From Methylobacterium sp. J-026 (GTDB lineage: Bacteria > Pseudomonadota > Alphaproteobacteria > Rhizobiales > Beijerinckiaceae), in NCBI RefSeq assembly GCF_022829585.1, contig NZ_JAKSYC010000166.1, positions 1 through 42,542 on the forward strand: a stretch of DNA of 42,542 bases, given 5' to 3'. Positions within the stretch are counted from its first letter, which is position 1, and the number at the start of each line of letters is the position of its first letter. The notes under the pieces were generated by a model. That model saw only the letters and a program-made list of their open reading frames with translations, was not told where the DNA came from and did not search any database. Positions 1 through 9,800 of the stretch are shown in pieces. The translations under genes and the position numbers were made by a program.

Positions 1-290
1 AGGACTATGTGGCGGCCAACGGTGCCGCCTTCGCCAAGTTCGGCGGCCGCTTCCTCGTGCGCGGGGGCGCCCACGAGGCGGTGATGGGCCAGGCCCGGTC
101 GCGCAACGTGGTGATCGAGTTCCCGAGCTACGAAGACGCCCTCGCCTGCTGGAACTCCGACCTCTACCAGGCCGCCAAGGCCAAGCAGCGCGGCGGCGTC
201 GAGGCCGAGATCCTGGTGATCGAGGGCTATGACGGCCCGCAGCCGAGCGCCTCCGAGCCGGCGCCGGAAGCCGGGGCGGCCTCCGAATAG
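1..290 (+). CDS. DUF1330 family protein, 5' end outside window
   Basis: The reading frame is open from the first bases of the window (Asp-Tyr-Val-Ala-Ala-Asn), so the gene starts upstream and only about the last 95 codons are visible. The visible part has the DUF1330 pattern: GGRFLVRGG, then a VVIEFPSYEDALACW segment, then a short beta strand (AEILVIEG). DUF1330 proteins are small ferredoxin-like-fold proteins of unknown biochemical role, usually near 95 residues. Here an acidic Pro/Ala/Glu tail of about 20 residues follows the domain. A GTG codon at position 9 could be mistaken for a start, but it lies inside the conserved domain. The family call is by recognition. Confidence 0.8.
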   Translation, partial: DYVAANGAAFAKFGGRFLVRGGAHEAVMGQARSRNVVIEFPSYEDALACWNSDLYQAAKAKQRGGVEAEILVIEGYDGPQPSASEPAPEAGAASE

Positions 291-375
291 ACGTGCCGCC
301 GGAGCGCCGGTCTGACGGCGCGATCGCCGGCGCGTGACGCTTTTGACGGACGTGTATCCCGATCTTCTCCTCATC

Positions 376-400
376 CCGAGGTGCTGCGAAGCAGCCTCGG
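376..400. repeat. dispersed-type palindromic repeat / hairpin
   Basis: CCGAGG at 376-381 pairs with CCTCGG at 395-400, and CTGC (384-387) pairs with GCAG (391-394) around a GAA loop. The flanking 'ctcatcc' start resembles the short palindromes scattered between genes in Rhizobiales genomes. It lies between the ends of the DUF1330 and TetR genes, which converge, so it may also terminate transcription. Copy number cannot be judged from one window. Confidence 0.55.
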
Positions 401-520
401 AGAGGCGTCCCGAAATCGCCCGGTACGGGAGAACGCCGTGTCACGGCAGCAGCCTCGGCGGGCCTTCGCGGCAGCGGAAGCAGGCCGGGCGCCGTCGGAA
501 CAGGATTCGCGTCCGGCGCG

Positions 521-1150
521 CTACGGTCGGGGTGCCGTCGGCGCCAGGCTCCGCAGCAGGAACGCCGTCATGGCCTCCACGGGCGGCACCGGCTGGAGCA
601 TCGACGTCCCGACCAGCACCGGATGCGTGTAGCGGGCGATCGCGGCGTGGATGCAGGCCGCCGCCAGAGCCGGGTCCGCGGCCTCGAACGCGCCGCGCGC
701 CACGCCGTCGCGGATGATGCGCTCGAACCCGGCGGTGATCCGGGCGACGTGGTGGCGGCAGACCTCCCAGCTCTCCGCCATCGCCGCCTCGATCATCTCG
801 TGCAGCCGGGGGAACGCCTCGCAGCGGCGGGTGCAGTCGCGGTGCAGGGTCTCGATCGCCGCCACGAGCCGCGCGGTGGCGTCGAGGCCCGGCCGGTCGG
901 CGATCTCCGAGATCAGCGCCTCGACCTCGCCGATCAGGCGCTCCAGCACCGCCTCGTTGATCGCCTTCTTCGATTCGAAGAAGCGGTAGACGTTGGCCGG
1001 GCTCATCTTCAGCGTCCGGGCGATGTCGGCCACCGTCGTCTTCTGGTAGCCGATCTCGCGGAAATACGCGTCCGCCGCCGTGAGGATGCGGCTGCGCGTG
1101 TCGGGTGCGCACTCCTCCGCGACCAGTTGGATCGTGTCATCGACGGACAT
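521..1150 (-). CDS. TetR/AcrR family transcriptional regulator
   Basis: A 209-residue protein with the TetR layout: an N-terminal DNA-binding domain (about residues 17-63) whose helix-turn-helix runs TTVADIARTLKMSPANVYRF, followed by KKAINEAVLE, and a helical C-terminal ligand domain of the usual length. It is transcribed away from the SDR gene that begins at 1314. The 163 bp between the two starts would hold both promoters. Divergent TetR/enzyme pairs commonly consist of a repressor and its target, so control of the SDR is inferred. The ligand cannot be read from the sequence. Confidence 0.92.
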   Translation of the reverse strand: MSVDDTIQLVAEECAPDTRSRILTAADAYFREIGYQKTTVADIARTLKMSPANVYRFFESKKAINEAVLERLIGEVEALISEIADRPGLDATARLVAAIETLHRDCTRRCEAFPRLHEMIEAAMAESWEVCRHHVARITAGFERIIRDGVARGAFEAADPALAAACIHAAIARYTHPVLVGTSMLQPVPPVEAMTAFLLRSLAPTAPRP

Positions 1151-1313
1151 GGGTCCTCAGTAGGCCATGCGGACGCGGAGCGTCAAAGAGAGGGCGCGAC
1201 GCGGGTTCCCCCGCGCGGCGCCTGCGGCCGGTGCGCGCGTGCGGAACCGGGTCCGGCGGCGCCCATTGCCCCGGCATCCGGCCGCGACCGCGGCGCGCCT
1301 GCGAGGAAGCACG
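1151..1313. promoter_or_regulatory. divergent promoter region of TetR and SDR genes
   Basis: This is the shared upstream region of two divergently transcribed genes. It ends in a GAGGAA ribosome-binding site just before the SDR start at 1314. I saw no clear operator palindrome or consensus promoter. Its role is inferred from gene orientation. Confidence 0.4.
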
Positions 1314-2084
1314 ATGACCCTGACCGATACCCGTGCCCTGATCACCGGAGCCGATTCCGGGATCGGGCAGGCGACCGCGGAGCTGTTCGCCCGCGAAGGC
1401 GCCGACGTGGCGATCACCTACCACACCGACGAGGCCGGCATCCGCGAGACCGCCGCCCGGGTCGAAGCCGCCGGTCGCCGGGCGCTGGTGCTCCAGCTCG
1501 ATGTCGGCGATCCGGCTGCCGTCACGGCCGCCTTCGACCGGATCGGCAGCGAGTTCGGCACCCTCGACGTGCTGGTGGCCAATGCCGGGCAGGCGATGAG
1601 CGGCGTGCCGGTCGCCGAGATGGACGACGCGTTGCTGGAGCGGATCCTGCGGGTGAACCTGATGGGGCCGCTGTTCTGCGCGCGCCCGTTCATCAAGATG
1701 CGCAGGGCACAGGGCGGCAACGGCAAGATCGTGTTCGTCTCCTCCGTGGCCCAGCACCTGCCGACCCCGGAGAGCGCCCCCTACGGCATGTCGAAGGCGG
1801 GGCTCGGCTCCCTGTGCCGGTCCCTGTCGCGGGAACTCGCCGAGGACCGGATCAACGTCAACAACGTCGCCCCCGGCCTGATCGAGACCCCGATGACCGC
1901 CGACCGCTTCGAGAAGACGGAGGTGCTCGACCGGTCTCTGGAGCGGATCCCGTGGCACCGGGCCGGCCAGCCGGAGGAGATCGCCCGGGCGATCCTCTAC
2001 CTCGCCTCCGACGCGTCCGATTACGTCACCGGCCACACTCTCGTGGTCGATGGCGGGCTGACGATGCAATGGGGCGGGGCCTAA
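1314..2084 (+). CDS. SDR family NAD(P)-dependent oxidoreductase
   Basis: A 256-residue classical short-chain dehydrogenase/reductase. It has the cofactor motif TGADSGIG (residues 11-18), NAG at 90-92, catalytic Ser at about 143-144, Tyr157 and Lys161 (YGMSK), and the C-terminal VVDGG signature. The start at 1314 is chosen because GAGGAA lies just upstream and the dinucleotide-binding strand begins directly after it. The frame is open further upstream to 1167, but that extension is Arg/Ala-rich and lacks family similarity. It resembles glucose/ribitol dehydrogenase-like and 3-oxoacyl-ACP reductase-like SDRs; the substrate is unknown. It is probably controlled by the divergent TetR gene. Confidence 0.93.
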   Translation: MTLTDTRALITGADSGIGQATAELFAREGADVAITYHTDEAGIRETAARVEAAGRRALVLQLDVGDPAAVTAAFDRIGSEFGTLDVLVANAGQAMSGVPVAEMDDALLERILRVNLMGPLFCARPFIKMRRAQGGNGKIVFVSSVAQHLPTPESAPYGMSKAGLGSLCRSLSRELAEDRINVNNVAPGLIETPMTADRFEKTEVLDRSLERIPWHRAGQPEEIARAILYLASDASDYVTGHTLVVDGGLTMQWGGA

Positions 2085-2091
2085 AACGACG

Positions 2092-2121
2092 CGAGGCGCC
2101 GGACCCGGGTCCGGCGCCTCG
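2092..2121. terminator. perfect 30-bp palindrome after SDR gene
   Basis: CGAGGCGCCGGACCC is followed directly by its exact reverse complement, seven bases after the SDR stop codon. No T-tract follows. It lies between convergent genes (SDR and the small gene ending at 2164), so a bidirectional terminator hairpin is the simplest reading. Confidence 0.6.
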
Positions 2122-2163
2122 TAGGCTGAACGGGCTCGGCGGGGGACGGCCCCCGCCCGGGCC

Positions 2164-2361
2164 CTACGAGCCGAACTGCGAGCCCAGCCGCTCGAGGTAT
2201 TCCGCGAGGTCGACGCCGCCGACCCGCTTGCCGTAATCGAAGCGCATCCCCTGGCGGATGTCGACGCTGGCGTCCCGGGTCGTCAGGGTGAAGGGCCGGA
2301 CGCAGACCCAGGCTCCGTCGCGGCGGTGCTCGAAGTAGCCGAGGATCTCGTGCTTGGCCAT
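2164..2361 (-). CDS. small conserved-looking hypothetical protein
   Basis: A 65-residue protein. A strong ribosome-binding site (GGAGGA) sits eight bases before the ATG. The sequence has strand-like and helical parts (ILGYFEHRRDGAWVCVRP, then LAEYLERLG) with no signal peptide, membrane segment or recognised domain. It stands alone, with a hairpin beyond its 3' end. Composition and the ribosome-binding site favour a real gene; function unknown. Confidence 0.6.
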   Translation of the reverse strand: MAKHEILGYFEHRRDGAWVCVRPFTLTTRDASVDIRQGMRFDYGKRVGGVDLAEYLERLGSQFGS

Positions 2362-2593
2362 AACCTGTCCTCCGGAACCGTGTTTGGAGACATAACGGTC
2401 ACCCCCGCCACAGGTTCGCCCGCCGGGACTGTTTTTCGTGTCGGGATCGGCGGGTGTCGCGTGTCCGGAAACCGGAAGGCCCTCGGGGGCGGTCCGGCCT
2501 GATCTCGCCTGAGCTTGGCCATGACTGGCCGAACGCTCGCAGCCCGGCCGGTTCCGTCACGGTCGGTCTGGTCGCGGATCCCGCCGGAAGCCC

Positions 2594-3103
2594 CTACCGG
2601 TCGGCCTTCGCGCCGGCGGTGGTGAGCTTGATGTAGCGCTCGGTGGTCGGCCCGATCAGCGAGCGCACCGCCGCGGCCATGCCCTCTTCCTCCTTCAGCG
2701 ATTGCTGGAAGGCCGTTCGATGGCCCTGCTGGCCGCCCGCGTCGCCGATCACGAGCAGCGACTCGTAGGCCGCGATCTCGAAGTTCTCGAAGGCGTGGTT
2801 GGCGTAGGTGTTCTTCAGGATCTCGTCCTGGGCCGGCGCGTGGCCGAGGGCCATCATGTTGCCCACGAAGCCCAGAAACCCCTCCTTGAGGGCCGAGGGG
2901 CTCTCGGACAGGCTCTGGAGCGCCTCCTCCAGGCGCTGGCGCTGGCCGTGCGTCTCCGCGATGTGGCGGCGCAGGGCCTGCTCCATCTCCGGATAATGCT
3001 CCAGGCGCTCGACCTGGCGCTCCATGATCTGGAGCGCCTGCATCTCGACGGCATGGGTGTTCTTGAGGGCGGTGACGTAGATCTCGTGCGTGTCGGTGGC
3101 CAT
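2594..3103 (-). CDS. DUF892 (YciE/YciF-type) ferritin-like protein
   Basis: A 169-residue, mostly helical protein. It starts with MATDTHEIYVTALKNTHAVE and continues through long amphipathic helices with Glu/His positions (VERLEHYPEM, RRHIAETHGQ, FEIAAYESL), the pattern of DUF892 ferritin-like proteins related to E. coli YciE/YciF. These are commonly linked to stationary-phase or osmotic stress; the biochemical role is not established. The ATG at 3103 is preferred over the longer open frame to 3196 because the extension has no domain similarity and AAAGG precedes this ATG. It stands alone. Confidence 0.88.
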   Translation of the reverse strand: MATDTHEIYVTALKNTHAVEMQALQIMERQVERLEHYPEMEQALRRHIAETHGQRQRLEEALQSLSESPSALKEGFLGFVGNMMALGHAPAQDEILKNTYANHAFENFEIAAYESLLVIGDAGGQQGHRTAFQQSLKEEEGMAAAVRSLIGPTTERYIKLTTAGAKADR

Positions 3104-3467
3104 GGCCGATACCTTTGTTAAGCTGCGGGATTTGAGGCCCGTACAACCAGAGAACGCAGGCTCGGCACGGCCAAGTTCCCTGCGGCCCGTTCCCATCCGG
3201 GTCGCCGGCCCGCTTCGGCCCGGCGCGGCGGTGAGCGGGGGGCGCCGCGCCGGGCCGAACCAACGAATTCGTGTGACGACAAGGGGTTAGTGACCGTGGC
3301 GGCGGCGCCACAGCGCGTCGGAACCGGTCGCCGGCCGGCGTTTTCCCCCGCCTCCGGGGTACCCCGCGGGGAAACGTCATGCGAGCGTCGTATGCCACAT
3401 CCCACAACCTCGGGCTGTTCGCCGCGGATCCCGCCCGGGGATCCCCGACCCCGTTGGGTGAGGACCG
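3104..3467. other. intergenic region between divergent DUF892 and porin-like genes
   Basis: A 364-bp gap holding the promoters of two divergent genes. A 12-bp perfect palindrome (CGGGGTACCCCG, 3355-3366) is visible, and GTGAGGA precedes the porin start. Short open frames here lack credible starts or composition. No other structure seen. Confidence 0.4.
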
Positions 3468-5171
3468 ATGCTGCGCCTGAACCTGCCGAGCGCCCACGCC
3501 ACCGCGGCGGCGACCGGTCTCGCCCTCGGTCTCACGGCCGGTCTCGGAGCCGGTCCGGCCCGGGCCCAGACCGTCGCCGAGATGGCCGCGCGCATGGACG
3601 CGATGCAGCGCCAGATGCTGTCCATGCAGCAGGAACTCGCCGCCCTGCGCCGGCAGTCCGGCGCGCAGAGGGCGGCGCTCGCCGGTGAGACCCGGGAGCG
3701 CCGGGTCCTGTCGCGGGATCAGGCCCGCCTCGCCGCCCGGACCGAGCACCAGCAGCGCGTCGCGCAGGCGGGCGGTCCCGGCGGGGCCCGGCCGGGGGTG
3801 AGCGAGCACACGCCGGTGATCCTCGCCAACGACCTCGTCTGCAACGCCGGCAGCTACGCGCTCGGGCCGGCGATCTGCTTCACCCCGGGGGGCTTCGTCG
3901 AGCTGGCCGGGATCTTCCGCAACCCCAACACGGTCTCGGACACCGCCACCGACTTCAACGGCATCCCGTTCCGCAACAGCCCCCAGTCCCGCGAGAGCGA
4001 GTTCCGCTTCTCCGCCCGGCAGAGCCGGCTGAGCGGGCTGTTCACCGCCCGGGTCGAGCCGACGCTCCAGATCTCGGGCTATTACGAGATCGACTTCCTG
4101 GCGGCCGGCACCACCTCGAATTCGCGCGAGAGCAACAGCTACACGCCCCGCGTCCGGCAGATTTTTACAACTGTCGACGCCCTCGATAGCGGCTGGCACG
4201 TGCTCGCCGGCCAGGCCTGGAGCCTGGTCACCACGGACCTGTCGGGCATCACGCCGCTCAAGGAGCAGATCCCGCTCACCATCGACGCCCAGTACGTGCC
4301 GGGCTTCAATTGGACCCGCAACCCGCAGGTGCGCGTCGTCAAGGACATCGCCCCGGGCCTGTGGGCCGGCCTGTCGGCGGAATCGCCCCAGAGCGTCCTG
4401 CCGCCGAGCCCCTTCGCGGCGCCCAGCCTCGTCAATGTCAACAACACCGGCGACGCGGCCGGCCTGCTCAACAATTCCACCACCTACTCGAACAGCAGCG
4501 TCCCCGACCTCATCGGCAAGCTCGCCATCGAGCCGGGCTTCGGGCATTTCGAGCTGAAGGGTCTGGTGCGCTTCTTCGACGACCGGCTGAGCCCCACCAC
4601 CCTCACCACCGCGACCCGTCTCCCCGGCCACTCCGACACCGCGGTGGGCTACGGCATCGGCGGCGCCGCGACCCTGCCGGTGATCGACAAGCGCCTCGAT
4701 CTCCAGGTCAGCGGCCTCGTCGGCCAGGGCATCGGCCGCTACGGCTCGGCGCAGCTGCCCGACTTCGCCCTGAAGGCCGACGGCTCGATCGCGCCGGTCC
4801 CGGCCTTCCAGCTGCTCGCCGGCGCGGTCGCCCACGTCCAGCCGGGCACCGACGTCTACCTCTATGCCGGCTGGGAGCACGCGTCCCGGGCGGGCGCGCC
4901 GAACGCCACGGGCTACGGATCGCCCACTTTGGTGGTGACGGGCTGCGACGTCGAGGGGGCGGCGAGCGGGACCTGCCAGGCGGAGACCCGGGACATCCGC
5001 CAGATCACCGGCGGCTTCTGGCACGACCTGTACAAGGGCGGCTACGGCCGCCTCGTGGCGGGCGCCCAGGTCTCCTACACCGAGCGCGACGCGTTCCGGG
5101 GCGCCTTCGGGATCACCCCCTCCAACCACCTCGTCACCGGCCTGACCTCCCTGCGCTACTACCCGTTCTGA
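3468..5171 (+). CDS. outer-membrane porin-like protein with N-terminal coiled coil
   Basis: A 567-residue exported protein. A signal peptide (about 1-33, ending ARA before Gln34) is followed by a heptad-like coiled-coil segment (about 37-62, AARMDAMQRQMLSMQQEL) and then alternating beta-strand sequence to the C-terminal SLRYYPF. A terminal Phe in such a strand is the usual outer-membrane barrel assembly signal. The two-part layout (periplasmic coiled coil plus barrel) resembles other alphaproteobacterial porin-like proteins. GTGAGGA lies just before the ATG. The transported substrate is unknown. The gene is not in an operon and converges on the PAS gene. Confidence 0.8.
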   Translation: MLRLNLPSAHATAAATGLALGLTAGLGAGPARAQTVAEMAARMDAMQRQMLSMQQELAALRRQSGAQRAALAGETRERRVLSRDQARLAARTEHQQRVAQAGGPGGARPGVSEHTPVILANDLVCNAGSYALGPAICFTPGGFVELAGIFRNPNTVSDTATDFNGIPFRNSPQSRESEFRFSARQSRLSGLFTARVEPTLQISGYYEIDFLAAGTTSNSRESNSYTPRVRQIFTTVDALDSGWHVLAGQAWSLVTTDLSGITPLKEQIPLTIDAQYVPGFNWTRNPQVRVVKDIAPGLWAGLSAESPQSVLPPSPFAAPSLVNVNNTGDAAGLLNNSTTYSNSSVPDLIGKLAIEPGFGHFELKGLVRFFDDRLSPTTLTTATRLPGHSDTAVGYGIGGAATLPVIDKRLDLQVSGLVGQGIGRYGSAQLPDFALKADGSIAPVPAFQLLAGAVAHVQPGTDVYLYAGWEHASRAGAPNATGYGSPTLVVTGCDVEGAASGTCQAETRDIRQITGGFWHDLYKGGYGRLVAGAQVSYTERDAFRGAFGITPSNHLVTGLTSLRYYPF

Positions 5172-5197
5172 GCGCCGGGGCGGCCCTTCCGGCCGAG

Positions 5198-5223
5198 GGC
5201 GCCGCGCATCGCGACGCGGCGCC
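5198..5223. terminator. hairpin between convergent porin and PAS genes
   Basis: GGCGCCGCG (5198-5206) pairs with CGCGGCGCC (5215-5223) across an eight-base loop. It lies 27 bp after the porin stop and 18 bp beyond the end of the opposing gene, a natural place for a shared terminator. No T-tract. Confidence 0.5.
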
Positions 5224-5240
5224 GGGACCCGCGGGCCCGG

Positions 5241-5843
5241 TCAGTGCAGTGCGGTGTCGTGCGCGATCCGCTGCCGCGCCGCCAGGTGCCGGCCGATCTC
5301 CAGCAGCAGGGTCTCGGTCAGCGCCTGCATGCCTGCGTCGTCGAGCTGCGAGACCGCGTTGTGCAGCGACAGGCACAGGTCGGCGGTCCGGTTGAGGGCG
5401 TCGTCGATGCTGGCGCCGTCGCGCTGGGCGAAGGCGGTGCCGGCGGACTTGCTGTCCGAGATCTCGACGATCACCCCCCGGCCCGTGGTCGGCTGGCCGG
5501 CCTCGTCCAGGTAGAAATGCCCGCGGGTGAACACCCATCGCAGCCGACCCGCCGGCGAGCAGACGCGGTACTCGGCCGCGTAGGAGCCGCCGGACTCGAC
5601 GCAATCCAGGATCACCTGCGCAATGTGCGCCTTGTCGTCCGGATGGACCGCCTCCAGGATCTCCGCGAGGCTGACCCCGGCGCGCGACCGGGCGGGGCTG
5701 ATGTTGAACAGCAGGGCGCTGACCGGATCGGCGCGCGCATCGTCCCTGGCGATGTCCCAGGTCCAGAAGCCGACGCCGCCGGAGGCCTGGAGGGCCGCAC
5801 AGAGCGCCGCCTCCGACACGACATCGTCCGCCGCCTGGTCCAT
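5241..5843 (-). CDS. orphan PAS-domain protein
   Basis: A 200-residue protein with one PAS_3-type fold at about residues 20-140. The core motifs are GFWTWDIARDD, VHPDDKAHI, YRVCSPAGRLRWVFTRG and GRGVIVEISD. A helical C-terminal region follows (NRTADLCLSLHNAVSQLDD...). There is no kinase, GGDEF, EAL or HTH domain, so it would have to signal through a partner or by dimerisation. The start at 5843 is supported by GAGGGA eight bases upstream; the open frame to 6050 lacks PAS similarity. The ligand is unknown. Similar single-PAS proteins sit beside regulators at 39970-42542 in this window. Confidence 0.8.
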   Translation of the reverse strand: MDQAADDVVSEAALCAALQASGGVGFWTWDIARDDARADPVSALLFNISPARSRAGVSLAEILEAVHPDDKAHIAQVILDCVESGGSYAAEYRVCSPAGRLRWVFTRGHFYLDEAGQPTTGRGVIVEISDSKSAGTAFAQRDGASIDDALNRTADLCLSLHNAVSQLDDAGMQALTETLLLEIGRHLAARQRIAHDTALH

Positions 5844-6305
5844 CTGAACTGTCCCTCGCTGGTCGGGGCGGTCCTGCGCCGTGTCGCCCCGTGCCCGTGG
5901 CCGTCTCAACTGGAAGTCGATGATCGAGAAAGGCTGGTCTGCCAATAAGCGCCTCTCACAAAACGTCTGCGCCGCCGGCTTCCCCTCCGGCGAGATCGCG
6001 CGCCCCGCGGTGGCGGGTGCGAGCCGTCGCGGGGGGCACGTCCATGGCAAGGCTTTGCCGACGCGCCGTTCTTCGTGGGTAGAGTGCGGCCCCGATCGCG
6101 GCCCGGACGGGTCGAGAACGCCTTACGGCAACGCTTGCGCCTGTCCATCCTCCGCAATCGCTACTGAGGCGTGGCCATATTATTATTGCTTACCGTGGGT
6201 TCATGAACCCGCAGCCCGCAGATGGATATTCTAAACGCAAATTAGTTGTAGGGAAGCTGCCGATTTGGCGCTATGTGATAGCGTCCACCCAGCTCGGAGA
6301 CTAGG
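5844..6305. other. 462-bp divergent intergenic region, AT-richer near 6160-6260
   Basis: Upstream region of the PAS gene (leftwards) and the exported basic protein (rightwards). The stretch 6160-6260 is clearly AT-richer than the surroundings and includes a 14-bp perfect palindrome (6197-6210). No convincing coding sequence was found. Confidence 0.45.
6197..6210. promoter_or_regulatory. perfect palindrome GGGTTCATGAACCC, operator-like
   Basis: A 14-bp exact palindrome lying 96 bp before the ATG at 6306, inside the AT-richer part of a divergent intergenic region. Size and symmetry fit a dimeric regulator site. No regulator is assigned, and the site may be chance. Confidence 0.3.
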
Positions 6306-6848
6306 ATGCGCCGTCTAGCACTCGAATCCGCAGTGCTGTCCCTCCTGGCGTCTACGGTCGTCTTCCCGGCCACCTGCTACGGCAAGCCGAAGCAGGTCAG
6401 GTTGCCGATGCTGGAGGTGCCTAATGATCTCGGCATCATCCTCAACAAGCCCAATTTCGGCAGCCGCTCGACGCTGCTGCGGGCGCCGGTCGAGTTGTCG
6501 GACGCCAATGACCGGCGGGTCCTGGCGCGGGAACAGCTGATGTGGCAGCGCCTCAACGGCTCCCTCTGCACCGGCTGCGGCGAGACCCAGGTCGTGCGCA
6601 AGGTCAATTACGTGGATCCGGTCGCCGTCCTGAACGCGAAGCCCGCCGCCGCGCCGGACAGGGCCGTGGCCCGGTACGCGGCCGTGCCGCCGCGGATCGC
6701 CCGCGTCCGTCTCGCCCACCGGCAGCACCGCAATTCGCGGCTGTACGCCTATTACAGCAGGCTGCGCTACGCCGTGCTGAAGTGGCGCCGGCACCACCAC
6801 CGCCGACGGGTCCGGGCCGTCCAGCACAATCCGGCATCGCCCGTATAG
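6306..6848 (+). CDS. exported basic protein of unknown function
   Basis: A 180-residue protein with an N-terminal signal peptide (MRRLALESAVLSLLASTVVF, likely cleaved near residues 22-26). The middle part contains a Cys pair (SLCTGCGE). The C-terminus is strongly basic, ending in Arg/His clusters (KWRRHHHRRRVRAV). No known domain is recognised. The CxxC pair and His cluster could bind metal or a redox partner, but that is speculation. It converges on the hybrid kinase gene with a 24-bp gap. The AT-richer upstream region may mean separate regulation. Confidence 0.65.
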   Translation: MRRLALESAVLSLLASTVVFPATCYGKPKQVRLPMLEVPNDLGIILNKPNFGSRSTLLRAPVELSDANDRRVLAREQLMWQRLNGSLCTGCGETQVVRKVNYVDPVAVLNAKPAAAPDRAVARYAAVPPRIARVRLAHRQHRNSRLYAYYSRLRYAVLKWRRHHHRRRVRAVQHNPASPV

Positions 6849-6872
6849 TCACGCGACGCCGCGCGGGCGGGA

Positions 6873-9800
6873 TCAGGCCGCCCGCAGGGCCTTGATCTCG
6901 GCGATCGTGACCGCCGTGCGGTCCCGGAGCGTGCCGAGCATCGGGGCGACATCCGCCCCCGACTGGCAGGCCGCCTCGACGGCCCGGCAGGTCTCGGCCA
7001 GCGTCGCGAAGCCCACCATGCTGGCCGCCGACACCATCGCGTGGGCGTCCAGCATGAGCCGGTCGCGGCTCGTCTCGGGCGCGGCGGTGCCGAACCGCTG
7101 GGACAGCTCCTTGGCCAGCATCGCGAGCAGATCGTTCATCCGCGCCCGGCCGATCATCTGGGTCATCTCGTCGAGGACGGCGCGGTCGATCGTGCCGCCG
7201 GGGGACGGCGGCTCCGCGGGCCGGTCGGTCCAGCGGTCGATCGCGGCGAGCAGCGTCTGCGCGCGGAACGGCTTGCCGACATGGTCGTCGAACCCGGCCG
7301 CACGCAGCTCGGCCACCTGCTCCGGCAGGACGTTGGCCGTCATCGCCACGATCGGGACGCGGCCCGGTGCATCGCCGAGCGCGCGGATCCGCCGGGTCGC
7401 CGCGATCCCGTCCATCACCGGCATCTGCACGTCCATCAGGACGAGGTCGTAGGGCCGGGCCTGGACCGCCGAAACCGCGGCGACGCCGTCGCCCACCACG
7501 TCCACCGCGTGCCCGGCCCGTTCCAGGATCGTCCGGGCGAGTTCCTGGTTCAGCGGCACGTCCTCGGCGAGGAGCAGGCGCTTGCCGGTCGCGCTGAGAC
7601 GGGCCGAGGCGGAGGCCGCCGCGGGCGCCGCCGGGGCGGTCTCGGGCAGCGCGGCCTCGAACCAGAAGGTCGAGCCGCGCCCCACCGTGCTCGCGACGCC
7701 GATCGTCCCGCCCATCAGCTCGACCAGCGACTTGGAGATGGCGAGGCCCAGGCCGGTCCCGCCGTACTCGCGGCTGATCGAGCCGTCGACCTGCGAGAAC
7801 CGCCGGAACAGCCGGTCGCACTTGTCCGCTGGGATGCCGATCCCGGTATCGTCGATCTCGAAGCGCAGGGTCGGCGCGCCGGCCCCACCGCCGGGGCCGG
7901 CCAGGACCCGCAGGCCGATATGTCCCGCCGGGGTGAACTTCACGGCGTTGTTGAGCAGGTTGAGGAGAACTTGGCGCAGGCGATCCTCGTCGCCCTCGAG
8001 CCAGGCCGGCAGGCCCGGCGTCCGGGTGATGGTGAGGGCGAGGCCCTTGCGCTCGGCCGACGGGCGCACGATCGAGACCGCGTTGTCGATGAGCGCTTCG
8101 AGGGCGAAGGGCCGGGGCACGATCTCGACCTGCCCGGCCTCGACCTTCGAGTAGTCGAGGACGTCGTTCACCACCGTCAGGAGCGCCGCCCCCGCGGTGC
8201 GGATGTGGTCGGCGTGCCGGCGCGCCACCGGTCCGAGGTCCGTCTCGTCGAGGAGCAGGTCGGCGTAGCCGATCACGCCGTTCAGCGGCGTGCGGATCTC
8301 GTGGCTCATGGCCGCCAGGAACTCGCTCTTGGCCGCGCTCGCCCGCTCCGCCTCCAGGCGCGCGGCGTCGGCCGCGGCCTTGGCGGCGAGGAGCGCCGCC
8401 TCGGCGGCCTTGCGGGCGGTGACGTCGATGTTGAGGCCCATCATCCGCCGCGTCCGGCCGTCCGGCCCGGGGGCGCCGCGCCCGACGCCGTTGATCCAGC
8501 GCACGCCGCCCTCCGCGGTCGGGACCTGGAACTCGATCGAGAAGGTCTCCCCCGTCTCCGCGGCCGCGGCGGCGGTCCGCAGGGCGCACTCCCCGTCCCG
8601 GCGATCGATCAGGCTGAGCCAGGTCTGCGCGTCGAGCCCGTAATCCCGGTCGGTCTCGATGCCGTGCAGGCGCGCGCTCTCCGCCGACCAGTCGATCCGG
8701 CCGGTGTCGAGGTCGAGGTGCCAGGTGCCCGCCTTGGCGGCCTGCTGGGCCAGATGCAGCAGGCTGCTCGCCTCCTCGACCTCGCGGCGCGCCGTCACGA
8801 TCTCGTCGATGTCGAGGGCGGTGCCGAGCATCCCGACCATCGTCTCCCCGTGCCAGATCGGCAGGAGCACGAGCTTGTGCCAGCGATAGGCGCCGTCGTG
8901 CCGCTGCAGCCGCCCCTCGACCTCGTAGGCGGTCCGCCGTTCGCGCGCCGCGCACCACAGCTGCTCCATCCGCTCCGCGTCCTCGGGATGGTTGCGGGCG
9001 ATCCGCGCGGCCCGCGACGGGCCGATCGGGCCGTAATAATCCTCGAAGCGCCGGTTGACGTAGGTCGCCTCCCCGGTCCCCGTGCCGGCGATCCAGACGA
9101 GCTGCGGCAGCGCGTCCGCCAGCGCCCGGTAGCGCGCCTCGCTCAGGCGCAGGGCGTCCTCCGCGGCCTTGCGGCCGCTCACGTCGCGCAGGGTGGCGAC
9201 GTAGCCATCCGCCTGGCCCGTCACCCCGTCGTGGGTCAGGCTGAAGGAGATCTCCAGCCAGACCCAGTGGCCGTCCCGGTGCCGGTAGCGCTGGCAGGTC
9301 AGGGCCTGTTCGGTGCGGCCGCTGGTCAGGCCGTCGAGGACGGCGCGGTAGGCCGCGACGTCGTCGGGATGGACGTCGGCGAGGGGCTGCGTCCCGATCA
9401 GCGCCTCCGGATCGTAGCCGAGGACGGCGCGCACGGCGGGGGAGACGTAGCGGCGGCAGGTGCTCAGGTCGGACCAGATGATGATGTCGGTGGCGTTCTC
9501 GGCGAGCAGCCGGTAGCGGCGCTCGCTCTCCTCCATCGCGCCCTCGGCGATCCGGTTCTGCGTCACGTCGCTGAAGGTCAGGACCGCGCCGCCATCGGCG
9601 AGGGGCGAGCGGCGGACCTCCAGGGTGATCCCGGTGGGCAGGCGCCAGTCGAACAGCGGCGGGAGCGCCCGCAGGTCGCGGCCGACCAGCCCGAGCCGCA
9701 GGTCGGATTCCGCCGCCGCGAAGTCGCCCCGGGCGCGCTGGTAGGCGTGGATGTCCGGGAAGGCGACGCCGGCGCGCAGCACGTCGCCCGGCAGGTCGAG

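Noticed and set aside
2283..5129. A 948-codon minus-strand frame across the DUF892 and porin region
   Set aside because: It covers a well-supported porin on the opposite strand and a DUF892 protein in another frame. The product has no recognisable fold.
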